The notes under the pieces: generated by a model
Database searches by the model: none
Seen by the model: the letters and a program-made list of their open reading frames with translations, nothing else
Told to the model about the DNA's origin: nothing
Translations under genes and position numbers: made by a program
Shown here: piece after piece, positions 1 through 9,200 of the stretch
Numbering within the stretch: the stretch's first letter is position 1
Layout: every line of letters begins with the position of its first letter
Assembly: GCF_014648655.1 (NCBI RefSeq)
Contig: NZ_BMRN01000001.1
Coordinates: 1 to 64,000 of the forward strand
Direction of reading: 5' to 3'
DNA from: Streptomyces atratus
Lineage (GTDB): Bacteria > Actinomycetota > Actinomycetes > Streptomycetales > Streptomycetaceae
DNA length: 64,000 nucleotides

Positions 1-1548
1 CTGTCCGTCGCAGGGAAGGCCGGCAAGGTCATCGACCCGATGACCTACATCGCCAAGGGCGCAGGCGCCGGCCTCTCCAAGATCGGCGACATCACCAAGG
101 GCCTCAAGGGGATCGGCAACATCGAGATCCCCAAACTTCCTGACGGTTCGGTGCAGTTGCCTGATGGGCGCCTCCTGGAGCCCAACGGCAACCTGGTCGC
201 TCCGAACGGCGTGGTCGAAACGACTCCGATCCCGCACGACACGGTCCCTCATGCGTCGGGCCTGCCCTCGTCCTGGCAGATTCAGCAGCCGGTGGCGCCG
301 GGAGTTCACGCGGGAAGCGGCTTCCCCGGCATGGCGCCGCACACGGGGAGCGGCTTCGACCACGTACCGGGCGGAGCGCCCGGCCACATACCGAACGGAT
401 CGTTCGGTCCTGCACCGGCCGCCTTCGACCCGGCAAGCCAGGTTCCCGGCGGAGCACCCAACCACGTACCGAACGGATCGTTCGGTCCCGCCCCGGCAGC
501 CTTCGACCCGGCAAGCCACGCACCCGGCCATGTCCCGACAGGTGCGGGGCACGACATCCCAGGTCACACGGCTCCGGGGCACGATCTGCCGCCCACGGGA
601 CCCCACGGTCCCGGCCATGACGTGCCCGGCAGCAACCCGCACACGACGGACGCCCCGCACACTCCGGGCCACGACGGACCGGGCGCGCACGGGCACGACG
701 GTTCGCACAGCGGCGGGCACGCGGACGATGTGGCCGCGCACGGCGACGACGCGGCGCACGCCGGCGACCACGGCGGGCATGTGGACCCGCACGGCGCCGC
801 AGGTGACGCCCTCCACGGCGCCGACGACGCGACGACGGCCGGCCACCACGGTGCGGACGGGCCCGGCGTGGGCACTGCGGCGGACGACTTCACGTACACG
901 CCCCACGTGTCGGAAGCCGATTTCGACGCACTCTCCACCGCCGAGAAGCACCGGGTCGCCGCCGCCGAACTGACCGACGGCACCGTGCCGTTCGCGGACG
1001 ACTTCGACGCGATCCAGTACGGCCGGGACTACTGGAACGACTACGTGGACAACCTGGACCCGTCCGCACAGCAGGCGCTCCGGGACTACACGGGCGACTC
1101 GTTCCCCTCGTACAAGGACATGAACGGCTACCTGCGGAACGACCCCTACTACGGTCCCAGGCCCGAGGTGCTGCACGACATCAGCGAGATGGACCGGGTG
1201 ATGTCGACCCGCCCCGTGCCCGAGGACGTCATGGTGGTGCGCGGCACGGGCATCGGACACCTCGACCTCGACTCGCCTCTCGAAATGCTGGGTGGCACGT
1301 ACGGTGACGAGGGCTATCTGTCCACATCGCTCGGCAACCACCCGGTACCCAGCTTCGCGGGCAAGGACGCCATCCTCCACCTGCGCGTCCCGAAGGGGAC
1401 GCCCGCGCTGTGGCTGGAGAAGGTCAGCCATTACGGCGTGACCGAGCGTGAGATCCTTCTCGGGCGTGGCTCGGAGTACCGGGTGACCCGAGTCTTCGTG
1501 GACGAGGCCGGACAGGCCCAGGTGTACGGCGAAGTCCTGCCGAAGTGA
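1..1548 (+). CDS. Type VII-secreted ADP-ribosyltransferase toxin (5' end outside window)
   Basis: The frame is open from base 1, so the N terminus is missing. The first in-frame ATG is at 40; residues are numbered from it. After a Gly/Lys/Ile-rich segment and a short PDG/PNG-rich stretch comes a long low-complexity linker: two 26-residue repeats, then a His/Asp/Gly-rich part (about residues 165-280). The folded C-terminal domain (about 290-502) has the layout of an arginine-type (R-S-E class) ADP-ribosyltransferase: Arg401 in VVRGTG, the STS motif at 428-430 in GYLSTSL, and an ExE pair at Glu469/Glu471 in TEREILLGRG. Such domains transfer ADP-ribose from NAD+ to a target protein and are common toxin tips of polymorphic effectors. 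Position just before eccD/eccC suggests export by this ESX system; that is inference. Two small genes follow directly and may encode immunity. The target is unknown. Confidence 0.82.
   Translation: MSVAGKAGKVIDPMTYIAKGAGAGLSKIGDITKGLKGIGNIEIPKLPDGSVQLPDGRLLEPNGNLVAPNGVVETTPIPHDTVPHASGLPSSWQIQQPVAPGVHAGSGFPGMAPHTGSGFDHVPGGAPGHIPNGSFGPAPAAFDPASQVPGGAPNHVPNGSFGPAPAAFDPASHAPGHVPTGAGHDIPGHTAPGHDLPPTGPHGPGHDVPGSNPHTTDAPHTPGHDGPGAHGHDGSHSGGHADDVAAHGDDAAHAGDHGGHVDPHGAAGDALHGADDATTAGHHGADGPGVGTAADDFTYTPHVSEADFDALSTAEKHRVAAAELTDGTVPFADDFDAIQYGRDYWNDYVDNLDPSAQQALRDYTGDSFPSYKDMNGYLRNDPYYGPRPEVLHDISEMDRVMSTRPVPEDVMVVRGTGIGHLDLDSPLEMLGGTYGDEGYLSTSLGNHPVPSFAGKDAILHLRVPKGTPALWLEKVSHYGVTEREILLGRGSEYRVTRVFVDEAGQAQVYGEVLPK
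382..537 (+). repeat. Two tandem 78-bp (26-residue) repeats inside the toxin linker
   Basis: Two in-frame units, 382-459 and 460-537, encode near-identical 26-residue segments with the shared core PNGSFGPAPAAFDPAS. The DNA copies differ at only a few bases, so the duplication looks recent. It lies in the disordered linker between the secretion end and the ART domain. Confidence 0.85.
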
Positions 1549-1562
1549 CAGAGGAGGAGTGC

Positions 1563-1961
1563 ATGACCAGCGAGAACCGACCGAATCCGCGCTTCGAGGA
1601 AGACATGCAGCTCAAGCGGGTAGCCGGGCCGCCCCGCTACAACCGTGTCGCGCAGGGGCCCGTGCAGTACGTACGGGTCGCCGACAGCGACGGCGTGTTG
1701 ATCGGCTACGTATGGGCCAATGACGAGGGTGACGCCGCCGGCTGGGTGACGCCGCCGGGGCTGGGGGCCGCCGCGATCAACGCCGGAGCCGCATGGCTCA
1801 GGAAACTGCGGGACGCGAAGTCGCGCGGGATCGCTCCCACTGCCCTGCTCGCCGAGCTGGTCCGGGACACGAGTGACATTTTGGGCAGCGGTGTCGTACC
1901 CGGCTCGCTGGCCGAGGCCCCGTCGCTCGCCGAACTCAAGGAACTGGCAAGCGGGGGCTGA
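1563..1961 (+). CDS. Small protein, candidate immunity factor A
   Basis: The frame opens at a GTG at 1545 that overlaps the toxin stop, but the ATG at 1563 is preceded by AGGAGG (1552-1557) with ideal spacing, giving 132 residues. I do not recognise a named family. Its core (YVWANDEGDAAGW, then a helical KLRDAKSRGIAPTALLAELV segment, then VPGSLAEAPSLAELKELA) is clearly paralogous to the N-terminal half of the next gene. There is no signal peptide or membrane segment, so it should be cytoplasmic. Being only 14 bp after the toxin stop and in the same transcript, it is a natural candidate for the cognate immunity protein. That role is inferred from position only. Confidence 0.75.
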   Translation: MTSENRPNPRFEEDMQLKRVAGPPRYNRVAQGPVQYVRVADSDGVLIGYVWANDEGDAAGWVTPPGLGAAAINAGAAWLRKLRDAKSRGIAPTALLAELVRDTSDILGSGVVPGSLAEAPSLAELKELASGG

Positions 1962-1995
1962 GGTCGCGCACCGACGCCCACGGCACGAGCGGATC

Positions 1996-2790
1996 ATGAC
2001 GTACGAACCCGACGCACCGCGTTACCGCAGCGAGACCGACAAGCCGGTCCACCACCTCACCGTCGCCAACGCCCGCGGCGAGGCGATGGGCTACCTATGG
2101 GCCAACGACGAGGACGACGCCGCCGGTTGGTGCCTGCGGCCCGCCGGTGACCGGGCCGGGTTCGACCAAGGGCTCAAGTGGTCCGCAAAGCTCGACGAGG
2201 CCAAGGCGCGCGGGCTCGTCCCCACAGCCGCGCTCGCCGCGCTGGTCCGCGGCTCGGACCCGAGGTGCGTCAGCCACATCGTCCCGGGCTCCCTGACCGC
2301 GGCCCCGTCCCTGGCGGCGCTCACGGAGCTGGCCCACATCGTGACCGCGGCCGACGACCGGCGGCTGCTGGCCCAGCTCGACCGTGAGAACGCCGACGCA
2401 TGGCGCCAGTTGAGGGAAGGGCTCGCCGCGCTGACGGACGAGGACCGTGACGTCCAGTGGTCCAAGGGCGGGGAACAGCCGGACGGCACCCGGCAGATGA
2501 GCTATCCGCTGCACAGCAGGCGGCTCGAACGCGTGGTCCGGGCGTTGCCCGCTGTCGGCGCCGTGACACCCGCGTACCTCTGGCAGGACAATCCGCCGCC
2601 CACCGTGCCGCTCGACGGCCGGATGAGCCCGGCCGACGCCGTGCGCGCGGCCACGGCCGTGGTGCGCGGGGAGCGGTTCTCGGACGGGACGATTGCCCGG
2701 GCGGCGAAAGACGGACTCATCGACGCCGTGGCCGAGTCGCTGTGTTCGTGGTATGCGACCGAGGTCGCCGGCGCCCATGACGATCCCTGA
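1996..2790 (+). CDS. Paralogous small protein with extra C-terminal domain, candidate immunity factor B
   Basis: The ATG at 1996 (264 residues) was chosen because similarity to the preceding gene starts just after it; the frame is open further upstream but that part is coded like a shadow of the previous gene. Residues 1-115 repeat the preceding protein's domain (YLWANDEDDAAGW, then VPGSLTAAPSLAALTELA). The C-terminal half (about 120-264) contains a WSKGGEQPDGTRQMSYP segment and an AYLWQDN segment that recall the DUF6508-type small proteins, although I cannot confirm that family. The protein is soluble and has no signal peptide. The tandem duplication with domain gain right after a toxin gene fits immunity or anti-toxin diversification; function is unproven. 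Confidence 0.72.
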   Translation: MTYEPDAPRYRSETDKPVHHLTVANARGEAMGYLWANDEDDAAGWCLRPAGDRAGFDQGLKWSAKLDEAKARGLVPTAALAALVRGSDPRCVSHIVPGSLTAAPSLAALTELAHIVTAADDRRLLAQLDRENADAWRQLREGLAALTDEDRDVQWSKGGEQPDGTRQMSYPLHSRRLERVVRALPAVGAVTPAYLWQDNPPPTVPLDGRMSPADAVRAATAVVRGERFSDGTIARAAKDGLIDAVAESLCSWYATEVAGAHDDP

Positions 2791-3072
2791 CGAATGCCGA
2801 ATCGGCGTCGGCTGTTCTCGCTCGCTCCACAACTTGTGCACCCCACAACCTGGGCTGTACTGCCTCCTCGCCCATGCCTTATGTTGCAGGAGTTAATTGG
2901 GGGGATTCCCGTACGGTGCAGGTCGGCTGATGCGGAATATGCCGCTCCTTCGGAGTGAGCAGGAGTGAGCGGGAGTAACCCGACCCCGGCCACCGGCCCT
3001 CGGACCGACGGCCGGTGATGCAGCGACCATGACCGACGCAACGTACGACTGAGGCAACGGACGACGAGACGA
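2791..3072. other. Intergenic region before the small membrane protein
   Basis: No gene is supported here. The stretch is less GC-rich around 2820-2935 than its flanks and is the most likely place for a promoter serving the 3073-10239 run of genes. I could not assign clear -35/-10 boxes or a terminator. Confidence 0.4.
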
Positions 3073-3384
3073 ATGGCACGGGATTACGACAGCCAGCTTC
3101 TGGAGTCGGTGGCGGTACGCCGGCGCAGGATGCGGGACGCGCTGCTGTTCGGCGCGCAGCGGGCGCGGCGCACGGCGGACGAGCGGCTCGGGAAGGTCTT
3201 CGCGGGGATCGCCATCGCGGCCGTGCTGTGCGCGGGATGTGTCGGGTGGTCGTTTATCCAGAACATGCTGGAGAAGCAGAAGGCCGAGCAGCAGAAGCAG
3301 CAGCGTCAGGAACAGCAGTACCAGCAGCCGATGAAATCGGCACAACCGGAGAAAAGCGGGGAATCAGCGAAAAATCCCCAGTAA
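3073..3384 (+). CDS. Small single-pass membrane protein of the ESX locus
   Basis: A 103-residue protein. An Arg-rich cytoplasmic N terminus (MARDYDSQLLESVAVRRRRM) is followed by one hydrophobic helix (about residues 43-63, IAIAAVLCAGCVGW). The tail, rich in Lys and Gln (EKQKAEQQKQQRQEQQYQQ), is probably a short coiled coil or disordered. Positive-inside logic puts the N terminus in the cytosol and the tail outside. I do not recognise a named family. It sits 102 bp before eccD, in the same orientation, so an accessory role in the type VII apparatus is plausible but unproven. Ribosome-site complementarity before the ATG is weak. Confidence 0.68.
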   Translation: MARDYDSQLLESVAVRRRRMRDALLFGAQRARRTADERLGKVFAGIAIAAVLCAGCVGWSFIQNMLEKQKAEQQKQQRQEQQYQQPMKSAQPEKSGESAKNPQ

Positions 3385-3486
3385 CTCGGTAACTCCGGCA
3401 AATTCAGAAAGAGTTCCCCGTAAAGGGGACGGAGAAGGCGCTAGTAGCATGGGCACGCCAAGCTGCCCGACTCCTCAAACGTCGCG

Positions 3487-4860
3487 ATGATAGGTTCCCG
3501 TAAAGTGGTGAGCACAGCAACGACTTCCCGAGCGCAGCTCAGCCGGGTGACCCTGGTCGGTGAGCGACGCCGGGCGGATATCGTCCTGCCGTCCGATACG
3601 CCGATCGGGCAGCTGCTGCCGGACATTCTGCAGTTGCTGGACGACCGGGCCGCTGCGCGCCCGATGACACGGCAGTTGATCACGTCGGACGGCTCCGCGC
3701 TGCCGCACGACAGCACACTGTCCTCGGCCGGGATCGTGGACGGCGCCGTGCTCCGGCTCGTCCGGGCCCACTCCGCGCCCCCCGCCCCGGTCGTGCACGA
3801 TGTCACCGATCTGGTGGCCGACGACCTCGATCTGCAGGCCTGGCGCTGGCGTCCCGCCGCGCGCCGGACCAGTGCGGGTGTGGCGTCCGTGGCCTTCGCG
3901 GTGATCGCCGCGCTGCTCGCCCGCCGCGAGTTCGCCCTCGAAGCCCTGACCGGCGCCCTCGTGGCCGTCACGCTCGTGCTGCTGGCTGCCGGTGCGCTCA
4001 TCGCCAGGATCGGGCAGGGCAACCGGGGTCTGGCGACCGCGCTTCTGCTGGCCTCAGGCAGCCTCGGCATCGCCGGCGCGTGGACCGCCGCGGATGCGTA
4101 CGACTGGTCGGGGACTTCGCGGCTCGCCGGCGTCGCGGGCGCGCTCGTCCTGATGCTGGTGCTTCTCGGCTACTTCTCGCCGCTCGGCCGCGGCGGGCTC
4201 ATCGGTGCCGTGGCGACCACCGCAATCGTTGTGGTGTGGGAGGCCGTTGCCGCCGTGCAGGACGACCTGGCCCGGCTCGGCGCCGTCATGGCCGTCTTCT
4301 CCGTGGTGCTGCTCGGGCTGCTTCCCCGGCTCGCGCTGGCGGCATCGGGGCTCACCGCACTCGACGACCGCCGCTCCGGCGGCGTCTCGGTCAGCCGCCA
4401 CCAGGTGGGCAACGCGCTCGCGGCCACCCACCGCGGCCTGGCCCTCGCGACGGTGGTCACCGCGGTCTCCGCGGCGGCCGGCGGCTGGCTGCTCACCCTG
4501 GCCGACAAGCCGTCCGTGTGGACCGTGGCACTCCCCTCGCTCGTGGCCCTCGTGCTGCTCTCCCGGGCACGGGCCTTCCCGTTGGTCGCCGAGGTCGTGG
4601 CGCTCTTCGCCGCCGCCGCGATCCTGCTCGTACGCCTCGTCGTGCTGTGGATGCAGCACGCCGGGGGTGCCGGGCCGCTCGCCCTGCTGTGCGTGGCGGC
4701 GGTGCTGCCGCTGCTCGTCCTGGCGGTGCAGCCGCCCGAGCATGTGCAGGTACGGCTGCGACGCATGGCCGATCTGGTCGAATCCATCGGCGTGGTGGGG
4801 CTCTTCCCGCTCGCCGTCGGTGTGTTCGGCGTGTACGGACAGCTGCTCAACAAGTTCTGA
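3487..4860 (+). CDS. eccD: EccD-type integral membrane protein of the type VII secretion system
   Basis: A 457-residue protein with the EccD layout. A cytosolic ubiquitin-like (YukD) domain (about residues 18-95: strands around VTLVGERRRADIVLP, TPIGQLLPDIL, and DGAVLRLV) is followed by about eleven hydrophobic helices (about 130-455). EccD forms the large membrane vestibule of the ESX translocon and binds EccC and EccB. Starts at ATG 3487, or at GTG 3505/3508, are all possible because none has a strong ribosome site. The ParA-like ATPase and eccC follow in the same orientation. EccB, EccE and MycP are not in the window and presumably lie to the left. Confidence 0.9.
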   Translation: MIGSRKVVSTATTSRAQLSRVTLVGERRRADIVLPSDTPIGQLLPDILQLLDDRAAARPMTRQLITSDGSALPHDSTLSSAGIVDGAVLRLVRAHSAPPAPVVHDVTDLVADDLDLQAWRWRPAARRTSAGVASVAFAVIAALLARREFALEALTGALVAVTLVLLAAGALIARIGQGNRGLATALLLASGSLGIAGAWTAADAYDWSGTSRLAGVAGALVLMLVLLGYFSPLGRGGLIGAVATTAIVVVWEAVAAVQDDLARLGAVMAVFSVVLLGLLPRLALAASGLTALDDRRSGGVSVSRHQVGNALAATHRGLALATVVTAVSAAAGGWLLTLADKPSVWTVALPSLVALVLLSRARAFPLVAEVVALFAAAAILLVRLVVLWMQHAGGAGPLALLCVAAVLPLLVLAVQPPEHVQVRLRRMADLVESIGVVGLFPLAVGVFGVYGQLLNKF

Positions 4861-4913
4861 GTCGACGCGCAGGTGCTCCGGGCGGGGCAGCAGGGCGAAA
4901 AAGAAGGGCAGAC

Positions 4914-6206
4914 ATGCCGAACGAAGACAACTGGCAGGGCGATGTGCTGCGCGCCATGAGGGGTGGTGCCGCCCAGGAGAGCGCGCAGGGCCCTGGCGGG
5001 CAGGGGTACGGTGCCTCCGCGCAGGGGCAGGGCGGTCAGCCGTACACCGCCCCCGCGTCGAACCCCGGCCTCCCCGCGCAGAGCGCCCCCGCGCACGGGA
5101 CGCCCCAGCAGCAGGCCGGCTACCGGGAACCGCAGCAGGCAGCCCAGTACGCCGCCTACCAGGAACAGCAGCAGCCCCAGCACCCCGGCCACCAGGAACA
5201 GCAGCCGATGGCGGCTCACCCCGTCGGGCAGCCGCAGCAGGCCCAGGCCCAGGCCACGTACACCCCCGGCACCCGCCCCCACCACACCCCCGACTCCCGG
5301 CCCGTGGTGGACAGGGGGCTGGCCGCCGTCGGGCGCAAGGCGCGGCGTGGCGAGCCGTTCGCCGCGCGGGCCGCGCGCGCCCTGCGGGTGAGCGTGTCCT
5401 CGTCGGCCGCACGCGAGGTCGCCAGGACCACCGCCACCGCCGAGATGCTCCAGCAGCCCGTGACGACCGGCCGTCAGATCGCCGTCACCTCCATCCGGGG
5501 CGGCGCCGGCAAGTCGACCGTCGCCGCGCTGCTCGGGACCACGTACGCGCACTACCGGCAGGACCCGGTTCTCTTCGTCGAGGCCGACCCGGCGCTCGGC
5601 TCGCTGCCGCTGCGTCTCGGCGCCGAGACGCTGCGCTGGACCACCGGCGACCTGGCGGGCATCATCGAGCCGCAGATGTCGCTGCTGGACATCACCGGCT
5701 ATCTCGTCCAGCTCCCGGGCAACGCCTGGCTGCTGCCCGGCAGTCAGGGCCAGATCGGCGCGATGCTGGACAGCAGGGCGTACGAGCGGGTCATGGTCTC
5801 GCTGCGCCGCTACTTCGGCGTCACCGTCGTCGACTGCGAGACGCTGCCGGCCGAGGTCGCCCGGGTCGCGCTGTCCGCCGCGCAGGCCCGCGTGCTGGCG
5901 GCACCCGCCACGCTGGAGGGCATCACCAGTACGTACGCGGTGCTGCAGTGGATGCAGTCGCTGCCCCGGCATGTGATCGCCGGCACGGTCGTCGTGCTGA
6001 GCGAGCTGGTGCCGCACCCCGGACTCGATCTCGACGAGGCCGCCGAGAAGCTCAAGTCCACCGGCGCGGGTGTCCAGGTCCTGCCGTACGACCGGCACCT
6101 GGCAGCCGGCGGCGCGATCCGTACCGAACTCCTGGCGCACGCGACCAGAGAGGCCGCCACCCGTCTCGCCGCGGATGTGTTCCGGCTCTCCCAGCAGCAC
6201 CACTGA
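4914..6206 (+). CDS. ESX-associated ParA/MinD-like ATPase with Gln/Pro-rich N terminus (EspI-like)
   Basis: The 430-residue protein starts at ATG 4914, 53 bp after eccD, with an AAGAAGGG ribosome site. Residues 1-135 are low complexity (Gln, Pro, Gly, Ala; runs such as EQQQPQHPGHQEQQ). The C-terminal half is a SIMIBI P-loop domain with a deviant Walker A RGGAGKS (195-201, Lys200) followed by VEADPALGSLPLRLG. This architecture, a disordered Pro-rich head plus a ParA-like ATPase beside eccC/eccD, parallels mycobacterial EspI, which modulates ESX-1 in response to ATP. A regulatory role in secretion is therefore inferred. The head may bind a partner domain. Much longer open frames upstream of 4914 in this phase run antisense-like through eccD and are not real. 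Confidence 0.85.
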   Translation: MPNEDNWQGDVLRAMRGGAAQESAQGPGGQGYGASAQGQGGQPYTAPASNPGLPAQSAPAHGTPQQQAGYREPQQAAQYAAYQEQQQPQHPGHQEQQPMAAHPVGQPQQAQAQATYTPGTRPHHTPDSRPVVDRGLAAVGRKARRGEPFAARAARALRVSVSSSAAREVARTTATAEMLQQPVTTGRQIAVTSIRGGAGKSTVAALLGTTYAHYRQDPVLFVEADPALGSLPLRLGAETLRWTTGDLAGIIEPQMSLLDITGYLVQLPGNAWLLPGSQGQIGAMLDSRAYERVMVSLRRYFGVTVVDCETLPAEVARVALSAAQARVLAAPATLEGITSTYAVLQWMQSLPRHVIAGTVVVLSELVPHPGLDLDEAAEKLKSTGAGVQVLPYDRHLAAGGAIRTELLAHATREAATRLAADVFRLSQQHH

Positions 6207-6267
6207 CCACCGATCAGCAGCACCACTGATCCCCGATGCCGAGCCCGACCCCGAGTGACGGACGACG

Positions 6268-9200
6268 ATGAGTACCCGACTGATCCACCGCCCGGCCAGG
6301 ACCACCCGGCCGCCGGCCGCCTCCGAGGCGCGCACCATCGAGGCCCCGCCGAACCTGCCCGAGGGAAAGTCGGGCAACATCGCGATGTCGCTGTTGCCCG
6401 TCGCCGGTGTGATGTCGTCAGTCGTGATGATGACGGTCGTACGCAACAGTCAGTTCGCCGGGCTCGGCGCGATCATCCTCGTCGTCACCGTCATCGGCTC
6501 CGTCGCGCTCGTCTTCTCGCAGCGTGGCAAGGCCCAGCGCACCCGCCGCACCCAACGCGAGGCCTACCTCGCCTATCTGGAGGACCTGCGCGAGGAGCTC
6601 TCCGACGAGGAGCGCAAGCGGGCCGAGCGGGCCGACATCCTCAATCCGCCCCCGCACGCCCTGTACGACATAGTGCGTGACCCGGCCCGGGTGTGGGAGC
6701 GCCGCCGTCCGGACGGCGACTTCCTGCGGGTGCGCGTCGGCACCGGTGAGATGCCGGTACGCGATCTGAAGGTCGCCCAGCAGGGCTCGTCGGTCCTCTC
6801 ACCGCCCGATCTCTTCATGCTCAACGAGGCGTCGGCGCTGATGGACCGCTTCCGTACCGGCACCGAACTGCCGCTCACCGTCCCGCTCGACCGGGTCGGC
6901 AACATCAGCGTCATCGGCCCCCGCGAGGACTGTCTGCGCGTCGCACGCGCCCTGCTCGTTCAAACCGCGGCCACGCACGCCCCCGACGACGTGGCGATGG
7001 CACTCGCCGTGCCCGGCGACCGGCTGGCCGAGTGGGAGTGGGCCAAGTGGATGCCGCATCTGCTCGACCCCGAGCAGTTCGACGGTCCCGTCGCCGCGCG
7101 CCGGATCGCCCCCTCCGCGCCCCAGCTCGCCCGCCAGATCGGCCCGGAGCTGCGCCGTCGCGCCTCGTACGCGGCCGAGGTGCGGCGCGGTCTGTCCGGC
7201 AAGGACGCGCTGTCCATGACGTCCCGGCTGCTCGTCGTCACCGACGGGCACGGCGAGGACGCCGTCGACCTGCCGCGCCCCGACGACGCGGTCGGCCTGC
7301 GCGAGATGAGCGTCAGCGTGCTGCACCTGCTCGAACACCGGGTCCAGGAGCCGGGACACGTCAGCGTCCGGATCACCGTCGACGGCGACCGGGTGGTCAT
7401 CGAGGACCTGCGTGAGCAGGAGCCGATCAGTGCCCACGGCACCGTGGACGAGGTCAGCATCCCGTTCGCCGAGGGTCTGGCCCGGATGCTGGCGCCGATG
7501 CGGCTGTCCGCCGAGTCGCTCGTCGACGCCCCGCTGTCCGGGCCCGTCGACTTCGCCGACCTGCTCGGCATCGACGACGTGGCGCAGCTCGATCTGTCGC
7601 ACCTGTGGGCGCCGCGCGGCGAACGTGCCTTCCTGCGCGTGCCGATCGGCATCAGCGACTCCCGTCAACCGGTGCTCCTCGACCTGAAGGAGTCCTCCGA
7701 GCTGGGCATGGGCCCGCACGGGCTGTGTGTCGGTGCCACCGGTTCCGGGAAGTCGGAGCTGCTGCGCACCCTCGTTCTCGCCCTGGTGGCCACGCACCCG
7801 CCGGAGGACCTCGCCCTGGTCCTCGTCGACTACAAGGGCGGTGCGACCTTCGCTCCGTTCGCGGACCTGCCGCATGTGGCCGGTGTCATCACCAACCTGG
7901 AGAACCAGGCGGGCCTCGTCGAGCGCGTCCACGCCTCGCTCGCCGGTGAGGTCAAGCGCCGCCAGCAGGTCCTCAAGGACGCGGGCAATGTCGCCGACAT
8001 CGGTGACTACGCGGCGCTGCGCGCCGACCGGCGGCCCGATCTGGACCCGCTGCCGCATCTGTTCGTCGTCATCGACGAGTTCGGCGAACTCCTCACCGCC
8101 AAACCGGACTTCATCGACCTGTTCCTGTCCATCGGCCGCATCGGCCGCTCCATCGGTGTGCATCTGCTGCTGTCCAGCCAGCGCATCGAGGGCGGCAAGC
8201 TCAAGGGCCTGGACACCTATCTCTCGTACCGGCTCGGTCTGCGTACCTTCTCCGCCGACGAGTCCCGTACGGTCCTGGACACCACGGACGCCTTCCATCT
8301 GCCGCCGCTGCCCGGGTTCGGCTATCTGAAGGTCGACACCAGCCACTACGAGCGGTTCAAGGCGAGCTATGTCTCGGGCGCGTACCAGGGCCCGGTGCAG
8401 CGTACGCAGGAGGAGGACACCGGTCCTCTCGCCCTTGAGTACGAGGCTTTCAACACCCTGGCCGAGCCGGAGAGTCCGGGCGAGGAGCCGAAGGCGCGAC
8501 GGCGTGAGACCGGGCCGACCGAGATGGGCGTCATCGTCGATCAGCTGCGCAGTGCGGCCGGCCCGGTGCGCCGCATCTGGCTGCCGCCGCTGCCCGACGC
8601 CATCGCCCTGGACAAGGTCGCGGGCCCGCTGGACGTCGGCCCGCGCGGGATGCAACTGGCCAAGCGGAGGGGTCCGCTCCAGGTGCCGCTCGGTCTGCTG
8701 GACGACCCGACCAAGCAGTGGCAGGGCCAGTGGTATCTGGACCTGACGGTGGCGGGCGGCCACGCCGCGATCATCGGCGGTCCGCAGTCCGGCAAGACCA
8801 CCCTCCTGCGCACGCTCGCTCTCGCGCTGTCGCTGACGCACACCCCGCAGGAGGTCGGCGTCTACGGCCTCGACCTGGTCGGCGGCGGCCTCCAGGCCGT
8901 GTCGGGCCTGCCGCACGTCGGCGGGGTGGCCGGCCGTGCGGACCGGGAGCGCGCGGGACGCACCGTCGAGGAAGTACGGGGCATGCTCGCGATCCGTGAG
9001 GAGCTGTTCCGTGAACACCACATCGACTCCGTGGAGCAGTTGCGTTCCCTGCACGCGGCGGGCCGGCTGCCCCAGCTGGCCTCGGCCGAGATCGTGCTCG
9101 TCATCGACGGCTTCGGCGCGCTGCGCGACGACTTCGACGAGCTGGACGACGCCGTCGTCGACATCCTCAAGCGCGGTGGCGGCTACGGCATACATGTCGT

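Noticed and set aside
4170..6446. A 758-codon minus-strand frame opposite eccD and the EspI-like gene
   Set aside because: Composition is a codon-bias shadow (Gly/Arg/His/Ala runs), and both sense genes are well supported.
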